The translations under genes were made by a program, and so were the position numbers. From contig QWOO01000244.1 of the NCBI GenBank assembly GCA_003669615.1, forward strand, positions 1 through 50,768: DNA of 50,768 nt. The letters are read 5' to 3'. This DNA comes from Planctomycetota bacterium. Its GTDB lineage: Bacteria; Planctomycetota; Planctomycetia; Planctomycetales; Planctomycetaceae. This document shows, one piece after another, positions 43,470-50,768 of this stretch (its first letter is position 1; every line of letters begins with the position of its first letter). The notes beneath the pieces were generated by a model. It ran no database searches. It saw only the letters and a list, made by a program, of their open reading frames with translations, and was not told the origin of the DNA.

Positions 43470-44624
43470 TCAGATTCTGAATCGATCCAGGATGTCAGGT
43501 GGAAGCTGGTAGCCGATGCCAGCGCAGTCGGGAAGTGCGATCGCTCCGTTGATCACAGGGAAGCCAGCGTTCTGGAGTTCGCGACGCAAAGGGGATTCAA
43601 AGACCTCGGCCGGGGCGAATTCGATGAACGGGGTGATCGGTGAGTATGCTGCGAGGTGAACCGAAGCCGCGCCCAGAATCTGAGTCGACCAGTTGCCCGG
43701 ACACACCTGAGCGCCACGAGCCAGCGCCAGTTCGACGATGCGTTTGGCTTCGGTGAGTCCTCCGCAGGTGGTCATATACGGCTGCACGACACTCACGCCA
43801 CCGCGATCCATCATGTCCAGAAACTCCCAGCGAGTCACCCCGTGCTCGCCCATGGCCAGAGGGATGTTTGTCTTCGCGGCCAGCTTTGCATAGGGCTCAG
43901 GCGTATCGACCGGAAATGGTGTTTCAAAGAACGCGATGTTGAATTCTTCGAGCTGCTGACAGACTCGCACGGCGGTCGGCACGTCGTTGAACAGATAACC
44001 CACATCGACCATCAACGTCAGATCGTCGCCGATGGCTTTGCGGCAACGGCGAGTCAGTTCGACCACATCCCGCGGAGTCGACATCATCGGTTCCACTTTG
44101 AACGCGAGGTAGCCCAGCGCGGCGAGAGTTTCTGCGCGAGCGACCTGCTGAGTAAACATCGGCTCGCCGCCCCAGACGTCAGACACCAGCGTGCAATAGG
44201 GCACGACTTCCACGGCACTTCCAACCGTTGACTGAAATGGACCGCGTTGCGCACCGCTGAGCAGTTTCCAGACCGGCTGATTCATCTTCTGACCATAAAC
44301 ATCCCAGATCGCAACATCCAGCGCGCCGAGAATAATAATCTCCCAGCCGCGACGATTGGTATGCATGAACGCATCCCACATGTGCTGCCACAGTCGTTCG
44401 GGATGAGTGATCTCCTGACCGATCAACAGTCGCCCAAAGTGAGTGTGCGCATCTCCGACGGTGGCCTGAACAACTCCTGGCGGAACGCGAAACACTTCGG
44501 AAAGCCCGCTCAGTCCTGCGTCCGTATGGATTCGAATGCAGGCCAGCGGTTCGATGCCGCCTTTGTCGGGATCAATCTCAGGGCCATCACCGATGACAAA
44601 GACTTCAAGACGCACGATCTTCAT
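43470..44624 (-). CDS. Mandelate racemase/muconate lactonizing family enzyme (dehydratase-like)
   Basis: An enolase-superfamily protein of 384 residues from ATG 44624. The N-terminal capping part has ACIRIHTDAGLSGLSEVF. The barrel contains LAFKVEPM-like YLAFKVEPMMS, LMVDVGYLFND (first metal ligand), NIAFFETPFP (second) and GEHG-like AMGEHGVTRWEF (third). These place it with sugar-acid dehydratases such as galactonate or mannonate types; substrate unknown. A 54-residue remnant of a close paralogue lies at 39275-39442. The first two of its neighbours, Ala-rich and MazG-like genes, do not suggest a pathway. Confidence 0.85.
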   Translation of the reverse strand: MKIVRLEVFVIGDGPEIDPDKGGIEPLACIRIHTDAGLSGLSEVFRVPPGVVQATVGDAHTHFGRLLIGQEITHPERLWQHMWDAFMHTNRRGWEIIILGALDVAIWDVYGQKMNQPVWKLLSGAQRGPFQSTVGSAVEVVPYCTLVSDVWGGEPMFTQQVARAETLAALGYLAFKVEPMMSTPRDVVELTRRCRKAIGDDLTLMVDVGYLFNDVPTAVRVCQQLEEFNIAFFETPFPVDTPEPYAKLAAKTNIPLAMGEHGVTRWEFLDMMDRGGVSVVQPYMTTCGGLTEAKRIVELALARGAQVCPGNWSTQILGAASVHLAAYSPITPFIEFAPAEVFESPLRRELQNAGFPVINGAIALPDCAGIGYQLPPDILDRFRI

Positions 44625-44670
44625 ATCAAAATGATCCGCCAGAGGACTTTCAAAATTTTGCCAGCGCAAG

Positions 44671-44723
44671 TTTTACCACAGAGTTCACAGAGAGCACGGA
44701 GGAACCACAGAGGTTTCAGAGAC
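44671..44723. repeat. ACCACAGAG-type dispersed repeat
   Basis: The spacer upstream of the enolase-superfamily gene contains TTTTACCACAGAG, TTCACAGAGAGCACGG and AACCACAGAGG in succession. From memory, arrays of CACAGAG units of this kind occur between genes in many planctomycetes and other phyla. Only this copy is in the window. Confidence 0.6.
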
Positions 44724-44770
44724 AAGCTTTCAAGAGGATTCAAATTCTCAGACACGCAGCTGAGACAGTT

Positions 44771-45130
44771 TCACCGAATGTGTTCCACCGGATTATCATC
44801 GATCGGCCTCGGCCATGTACGCTCTCGATTAATCGCCATTTTGCGGTGCGCCGCTTCGATCAGTTGCAACGGGGAAATGCCTGCGCGGCGAGCCGCATCC
44901 AGAATCAACAGGAAACAGTCGGCGTATTCTTCCGAATCCGTGGGAGCCTCCTGAGTTTCGCGTGCTTCCTTCTCCAGGTGACGTAACGCACCGAGCGGGC
45001 CGCGTTCCTGATCTGTTCCGAAAGTCGCCTGCGACCATTCAGCCTGATTGTTGGCCAGATCGTGCAGACGCTGGCCAAGCTGCAGGAAGTCGTCGCGACG
45101 TTGGATGGTCGCTTTAACGCTGTTTTCCAT
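44771..45130 (-). CDS. MazG/DUF550-like nucleotide pyrophosphohydrolase
   Basis: A 119-residue all-helical protein from ATG 45130. ALRHLEKEARETQEAPTDSEEYADCFLLILDAARRAG shows the EExxE...ExxD metal-binding pattern of the MazG/DUF550 (dATP/dGTP diphosphohydrolase-like) superfamily, and the C-terminal AAHRKMAINRERTWP is conserved in that group. Such enzymes cleave non-canonical or excess NTPs to monophosphates. The frame continues upstream to 45205 without similarity. Confidence 0.78.
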   Translation of the reverse strand: MENSVKATIQRRDDFLQLGQRLHDLANNQAEWSQATFGTDQERGPLGALRHLEKEARETQEAPTDSEEYADCFLLILDAARRAGISPLQLIEAAHRKMAINRERTWPRPIDDNPVEHIR

Positions 45131-45394
45131 GTGAGATATCCGATGAGACTTTCGATTATTTTGAGCCACACGCCGGTTTCCTTTCTGACCCACAGTGGGC
45201 AGCATGCCGGGCGATCGTCTTACATGGTCGATGGTCGACCAATGCTCCGATCGGTTAGCACCGTGGCTGGTTCCGGTTCTGTGGATAGTACCTTTTTTCC
45301 TGCTGAAAATCGGGTCCGGGAGCTGTATCTCTCAATCGGAACGACGTTTGCTTCATCAGAGATTATCACAGTCTCAACTTCAAGGAGCGTAGCG

Positions 45395-46285
45395 GTGTTT
45401 ATACAAACAAAACTTGTCGGCGGTCTTGCCATCTTCGCGATCTCTGCGGGCACATTCACGCAGATTGTCAACGAAAAAGATTCTACCAACTCTGCAGCAG
45501 CCGTTGTCGCGGCCTCGGCGGCACGAACCAGCCCGGCTGCACTGGCGACCGCGGAACGACCAACACAGGCGGCCTCAGGCGCTTCCGTTTCTGATACCGA
45601 CGCACCTGACTTTGCCAGCCTGCAGCGAGTTCTGGACGAAGCGGAAAATGCCTCGGTCCAATACACCAACTACACAGCCACTCTGGAACTGCAGGAAGAT
45701 CTTCAGGGCAGTTTGCAGCCAAGTGAAAACATCAAGGTAAAAATGCGCCGGGCACCGTTCAGTGTCTACATGCGATGGGAAAGCAAAGATCAGGAAGCCA
45801 TCTTTGTCGAAGGGCAGAACAACAATCGCATGCTGGTCAGACCCACGAAGGCCCTTGCAACGCTGCGACGAGTCTGGCGACTGGATCCCGAGAGTCGAAT
45901 GGCGAAACAAAACTGTCGCTATCCGGTCACAAATTCCGGGCTTGAGAAGCTCGTGAAACGAACCAAACTGTTTTACGCAAATCGAACTGACTGGGCCAAC
46001 CATGTGAAGTGTCACTACTCCGCAGACAATGTCGGCGGTGTCGATGTGATTGTTTTCAATGCGCACTTTGCCCGAGCCGCCTCGCCGGACTTCTCCCACA
46101 GTCGTTATTTTTTCGACGACAAACGAGGTCTGATGATCGGGGTTGAAAACTACGGATGGACTGCTGACGACAAAGAAGGACTGCTTGTTGAGCGATATGT
46201 GTATCACGCAATCGATTCAAAAGTGGCTCTGGACGACAAAGATTTCGATCACGAAAACCCAGAGTACAGTTTTGTCGCTCGATAG
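45395..46285 (+). CDS. Exported DUF1571 protein
   Basis: A 296-residue secreted protein. It starts at GTG 45395, chosen because AAGGAG lies seven bases upstream and a signal peptide follows immediately (TKLVGGLAIFAISAGTFTQIV); the frame itself opens at 45062. The mature part has YTNYTATLELQEDLQG, IKVKMRRAPFSVYMRW and LVRPTKALATLRRVWRLDP, typical of DUF1571 proteins, which are outer-membrane lipoprotein-carrier-like and common in planctomycetes. Function unknown. Confidence 0.78.
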   Translation: MFIQTKLVGGLAIFAISAGTFTQIVNEKDSTNSAAAVVAASAARTSPAALATAERPTQAASGASVSDTDAPDFASLQRVLDEAENASVQYTNYTATLELQEDLQGSLQPSENIKVKMRRAPFSVYMRWESKDQEAIFVEGQNNNRMLVRPTKALATLRRVWRLDPESRMAKQNCRYPVTNSGLEKLVKRTKLFYANRTDWANHVKCHYSADNVGGVDVIVFNAHFARAASPDFSHSRYFFDDKRGLMIGVENYGWTADDKEGLLVERYVYHAIDSKVALDDKDFDHENPEYSFVAR

Positions 46286-46317
46286 TGTTGGCCAAGGCAG
46301 AGATCTTACTTCACCGT

Positions 46318-46355
46318 TTTGAATCAGGCATTCAAGTTTGAATCAGGCATTCAAG
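46318..46355. repeat. Perfect 19-bp tandem duplication before the ferritin fragment
   Basis: The unit TTTGAATCAGGCATTCAAG occurs twice without mismatch, at 46318-46336 and 46337-46355. The second copy flows into the AAGGAG ribosome binding site of the ferritin-like gene. It is the second tandem duplication with a 19-base unit in this window (see 20351). Confidence 0.9.
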
Positions 46356-46366
46356 GAGTCGCCACG

Positions 46367-47699
<1,333 letters not shown>

Positions 47700-47810
47700 T
47701 CAGGTCGTCGCGGACCAAAAAATTCAGACACTGCAGGAGAACGCCTGATTGGGACGCGGCCCGCAATCGTGGGATTGTGGACTCCAGAGGGCCGCACGGG
47801 AACCGAGCGG

Positions 47811-48038
47811 CTATTTCTCTTCAGAAATTTCTTCCGCCACACTGTGAACGTGATCTCGCACTCGCGAATACGCATTCAGCGCGGCCGTGAAAGCGACCGT
47901 CACTGACGGAGCAATCGCACCCCGAGATAAATCTTCCATGTGTTTCTTCCCGTCGGACATGTGCTTCATGCCCAACAGAAAGATGCCCAACCCGCCCACA
48001 AGCTGAGTTGCCAATTTAACAATTGCTTCACTTTCCAA
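47811..48038 (-). pseudogene. Na+/phosphate cotransporter gene collapsed by internal deletion
   Basis: A 75-codon frame (TTG start) whose first 29 residues, IVKLATQLVGGLGIFLLGMKHMSDG, match the N-terminal membrane segment of Na/Pi cotransporters, and whose remaining 45 residues, including LNAYSRVRDHVHSVAEEISEEK, match the C-terminal PhoU-like part of the same family (from memory). Family members have about 550-600 residues, so roughly 500 were lost by an in-frame internal deletion. The product is unlikely to transport phosphate. A putative Pho box lies 24 bases upstream. Confidence 0.75.
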
Positions 48039-48374
48039 AGTTCACCGCCAGCCGAGTCCATTTGTTAAGATTTCATGAAGATCGGCGAATCTACGGGGCA
48101 TGAACAAACTTGCAATCAGGGTCGACAGCCGGCATGGGAGGTGGTGTTTCCCCTCATTCCCTTTCTCGGATTCCGGACTGCGTTCTGATTGCGGCAACCT
48201 TTACGAGCGTGCTTGAACGTCACTGAATCTACGCGGTTGGAAATGCTCGCCGATTATTGACGGCCCCCTAAAACATCACGCAGTCGGCAGCACTCGGCCT
48301 CAGGACACGCAAAACCGCCCCACAGAATTGTTAACTTCCGGAAGTCAAACCCGCCGGGATCTGCACTCTTTGCT
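48039..48374. other. Divergent intergenic region between Na/Pi remnant and phoR-like gene
   Basis: A 336-base region that holds the putative Pho box at 48062-48079 and must hold the promoter of the sensor kinase gene. No response regulator gene is present, though phoB commonly precedes phoR. No other structure was noticed. Confidence 0.5.
48062..48079 (-). promoter_or_regulatory. Putative Pho box upstream of the Na/Pi cotransporter remnant
   Basis: On the - strand this reads TTCATGAAATCTTAACAA, identical in 17 of 18 positions to the site upstream of pstS (50310-50327). The half-sites TTCAT and TTAAC are 11 bases apart, the spacing of PhoB half-sites. It lies 24 bases before the remnant's start codon. 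Confidence 0.6.
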
Positions 48375-50270
48375 ATGCCTGATATCATTTGCCGGTCGCA
48401 GCAACTCACAATGGACCTGCGGTCGGATACGGGCGTCGGAATCAGGTGTTGGGTGAACTGGATCAGATCACGGCTATTTTGGAAAATCACAGGGCTTTAT
48501 GCCCTGCTTTCGGCCATTGCGCTGACCGGTTTAATCCTTGCCCTTGCCGGTCAGATGGAAAACCAGTCCGTAGCACAGCAGCAAGCCAGTCTGCAGCAAA
48601 CACTCGACAGAATGGCCGAAGAACTGGCATCCGGTCGTTCGCCCGATGATGTCGTGGCGACATGGAAGCTCCGACTGGCAGCAAGCGGCACTCAGGTCTG
48701 GCTGCTCAATGAAACACTTGAGTCTGTTGTTTTCACCGATGAGCCTCCTCCGGGCGAAATCACGATTCAATCGGTTGTCCGCCAGGCGCTCCGAACCGGA
48801 CAGTCCATACGCCGCATCAAGCTGGGAGACGGCGACGAAGAATTCCTCGCCGGCGGCAGAAAAGTAGTATCCCGGGAGCCCACGACTTCTCAACAGATCC
48901 TGTTAGCTCTGGTCACTCCTGACTCTGTCACAAAGGACATTGCCCCGGTTCGCTCAGCTGCGATGCGATCCTCGATTTTCACATGGCTGATTGGAATCCT
49001 GTGCATGGCATTTGTCACAGCCGGAATCGTCGGGCCTCTGCAGTCCATGTCTGTCAATCTGCACCAGTCGATCGACCGGTCGCAGCGTGAAGACATGCTG
49101 TTGACGATTTCTGATCGTCACGATGAACTGGGGCAAGTCGCGAATTCACTGCATGAACTGGAAGAAGAACGTCAGGACCAGATCAGTCGCCTGCAAAACA
49201 CCGAACGCATGGCTCGCTCATCTGCAGAACTGCTGACGACAGTCCTGGATTCCATGATTGAAGGTGTCATCGCCATCGACATGGAGCAGCGAATCGTCTT
49301 CATGAATTCCGGCGCTCGCAACCTGCTTTCCATCAGCAACGCGATCGGGATTGGACACCGTCTTTACGAAGCGATCCGAGTTCCCTCGTTTCTGGAAGTG
49401 GTCACCGAGTCCCTTTCCAGTCGCCAGATGCAGACGCTTGAATATCGAGCCGCGCGAGAGCAGCTGGATCTGGTTCTGGTGGCTATTCCTATTCTGAAAG
49501 GTCCTCATGCGGGCGCTGTGGCCGTGATTCGGGACGTTTCTGAAATGCGACGACTGGAAGCCATGCGGCGGGATTTCGTCAGTGGCGTTTCCCACGAACT
49601 GAAGACTCCGCTGACGGTCATTCAGGCCTGCACCGACACGCTGCTGGGAGGTGCGATGTCGGATCCAGTCGCTGCCGACCGCTTCCTGAAGCAGATTGAA
49701 GAACAATCCGAACGTCTGCTGCAGCTGATTCTCGGAATGCTGCAGCTTGCCCGAGTCGAATCCGGGCAGCAAATTTTTCAGCACGAACCGGTCGACGTCT
49801 ATGCCATTGCTGAAGATTTACTTCGCGGCTTTCGTACCGTGGCTGACAGCAAGTCTGTAAAACTGGCCCTGACCGGCGACACAGAGATGACTCTGATCAC
49901 TGACTTTCAGGGCCTGCAGACGATTCTGAGCAACCTGATCGATAACGCAATCAAGCACACTCACGCGAATGGCACGGTCGTGGTGGAGTTGCTTGCCGAC
50001 CGGTCGGATCCGGTAATCATCGTTCGAGACACGGGTACGGGAATTCCCGAGGAATTGCTCGGGCGAATCTTCGAACGGTTCTATCGCGTCGAAAGAGATC
50101 GTTCACGAGAACGCGGCGGTTCCGGTCTGGGCCTGGCAATTGTTAAGCACCTCTGCCAGAGTCTGGGCGCCACCATTTCAGTGAAGAGCGAACTCGGCCG
50201 CGGCAGCGAATTTCGCGTACAGTTTCGCCCCGAAGAGCCTGTCGCCAGTTCCCGGCCGTCGTATTCTTAA
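48375..50270 (+). CDS. phoR: Sensor histidine kinase, PhoR-like
   Basis: A 631-residue membrane-bound histidine kinase. Two membrane segments (ITGLYALLSAIALTGLILAL and SIFTWLIGILCMAFVTAGIV) enclose an extracytoplasmic sensor; a HAMP region follows with RQEDM-like DMLLTISDRHDELGQVANSL, then a PAS domain (VLDSMIEGVIAIDMEQRIVFMN). The H-box VSHELKTPLTVIQ carries H407, and the ATPase has NLIDNAIKHTHANG, IIVRDTGTGIP and GGSGLGLAIVKHL. The pstS-like gene follows directly and a collapsed Na/Pi gene precedes, so phosphate sensing is the likely role. No response regulator is adjacent. Confidence 0.85.
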   Translation: MPDIICRSQQLTMDLRSDTGVGIRCWVNWIRSRLFWKITGLYALLSAIALTGLILALAGQMENQSVAQQQASLQQTLDRMAEELASGRSPDDVVATWKLRLAASGTQVWLLNETLESVVFTDEPPPGEITIQSVVRQALRTGQSIRRIKLGDGDEEFLAGGRKVVSREPTTSQQILLALVTPDSVTKDIAPVRSAAMRSSIFTWLIGILCMAFVTAGIVGPLQSMSVNLHQSIDRSQREDMLLTISDRHDELGQVANSLHELEEERQDQISRLQNTERMARSSAELLTTVLDSMIEGVIAIDMEQRIVFMNSGARNLLSISNAIGIGHRLYEAIRVPSFLEVVTESLSSRQMQTLEYRAAREQLDLVLVAIPILKGPHAGAVAVIRDVSEMRRLEAMRRDFVSGVSHELKTPLTVIQACTDTLLGGAMSDPVAADRFLKQIEEQSERLLQLILGMLQLARVESGQQIFQHEPVDVYAIAEDLLRGFRTVADSKSVKLALTGDTEMTLITDFQGLQTILSNLIDNAIKHTHANGTVVVELLADRSDPVIIVRDTGTGIPEELLGRIFERFYRVERDRSRERGGSGLGLAIVKHLCQSLGATISVKSELGRGSEFRVQFRPEEPVASSRPSYS

Positions 50271-50309
50271 CAATTGGGATCACCCAAAACGGCCACCGGC
50301 CCGTGAAGA

Positions 50310-50327
50310 TTCATTAAATCTTAACAA
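50310..50327 (+). promoter_or_regulatory. Putative Pho box upstream of pstS
   Basis: TTCATTAAATCTTAACAA lies 84 bases before the pstS-like start. Half-sites TTCAT and TTAAC are spaced by 11 bases, as in PhoB direct repeats. The same 18-base sequence, with one difference, is found upstream of the Na/Pi cotransporter remnant. Confidence 0.6.
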
Positions 50328-50410
50328 TCCCTCCATTCAATGCTTCAGCCGCGGTTTTCCCAGTGCCACGGCACTCAAATGCACTCATTATCGATGAAGG
50401 GTACAGTTGG

Positions 50411-50768
50411 ATGAATCTTAGACGCAGGCTGCTTTCCACCTTCGGACTTTTTGCTCTGTCAGCCATGTTCTCCGGCTGCACGATCGAAACGGACAATCCT
50501 GCGGGCGAGGGTTCGGCACAGCCGGCCGGAGCAGCCGTGGAACCCTCGGGCAGTGGCGAGCCGACTCGAATTCAGATTGACGGCTCCAGCACTGTAAAGG
50601 TGATCACTGCCGCGGTCGCAGAAGAGTTCGAAAGCAAATTCAGCGACGTCAAGATTGCACTGAAGGTCACTGGCACTGGCACTGGCTTCAAGGAAATGAT
50701 CGCTGGTCGCATTGATGTCGCGAATGCCTCACGAAAAGTGAAGGACTCCGAAAAGGCTGACTGCGAGA
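50411..50768 (+). CDS. pstS: PstS-like phosphate-binding lipoprotein (partial, runs off the window)
   Basis: The N-terminal 119 residues of a phosphate ABC-transporter binding protein. A lipoprotein signal peptide ends FSGC with a lipobox-like cleavage site, followed by a Pro/Ala/Gly-rich linker and IDGSSTVKVITAAVAEEF. VTGTGTGFKEMIAGRIDVANASR resembles the phosphate-binding loop of PstS. GTGTG is encoded by a tandem ACTGGC repeat. The gene continues past the window end. It is preceded by a putative Pho box and by the phoR-like gene. Confidence 0.8.
   Translation, partial: MNLRRRLLSTFGLFALSAMFSGCTIETDNPAGEGSAQPAGAAVEPSGSGEPTRIQIDGSSTVKVITAAVAEEFESKFSDVKIALKVTGTGTGFKEMIAGRIDVANASRKVKDSEKADCE

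Overview
This window most likely comes from a planctomycete (Planctomycetota, Planctomycetaceae-like). The clearest marker is a cytochrome-type protein with DUF1549 and DUF1553 domains. DUF1571, DUF4340 and DUF4832 proteins, a GldA/GldFG-like ABC cluster and many hairpin-forming intergenic repeats point the same way. I saw no rRNA, tRNA, CRISPR array, phage or transposase gene. All assignments come from reading the sequence; no database search was run.

Layout. 0-5 kb: HEXXH protease, Maf, Dus and RidA on the + strand, then PdxJ-AroC on the - strand. 5-11 kb: ABC ATPase, permease/GldG-like fusion and DUF4340 protein. 11-20 kb: ADP-ribosylglycohydrolase, small membrane protein, DUF1549/DUF1553 protein with an early amber codon, TIM-barrel protein, GT4 glycosyltransferase, MntR-like regulator and small membrane protein. 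20-25 kb: translation/SRP cluster ffh-rpsP-trmD-rplS plus yraN, without rimM. 25-28 kb: an ORF that joins part of a HerA-like ATPase to the pore of a K+ channel, then a DUF4832 protein. 28-34 kb: a TetR, adaptor and RND efflux operon. 34-40 kb: secreted protein, RNase PH, class V aminotransferase, RidA-like protein, MFS transporter, a remnant of an enolase-superfamily gene and a short radical-SAM gene. 40-45 kb: Uma2-type protein, Cys-rich exported protein, Ala-rich protein, mandelate racemase/muconate lactonizing family enzyme and MazG/DUF550-like protein. 45-50.8 kb: DUF1571 protein, truncated ferritin-like gene, Mg-type HemB, a collapsed Na/Pi cotransporter gene, a PhoR-like kinase and the start of a PstS-like protein.

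The most unusual property is a series of deletion scars between about 25 and 48 kb: the HerA/K+-channel chimera, the enolase remnant facing a radical-SAM gene without its usual N-terminal half, a ferritin cut exactly at the hemB stop codon, and a Na/Pi cotransporter reduced to its two ends. The amber codon in the DUF1549/DUF1553 gene at 13.7 kb may belong to the same process. These may reflect real gene erosion or an assembly problem, and reads or close relatives can decide. Regulatory signals of note are two nearly identical putative Pho boxes, upstream of the collapsed Na/Pi gene and of pstS, and a short AT-rich element found in four spacers between co-directional genes. Three long palindromic elements lie in other intergenic regions, one exactly at a deletion junction.
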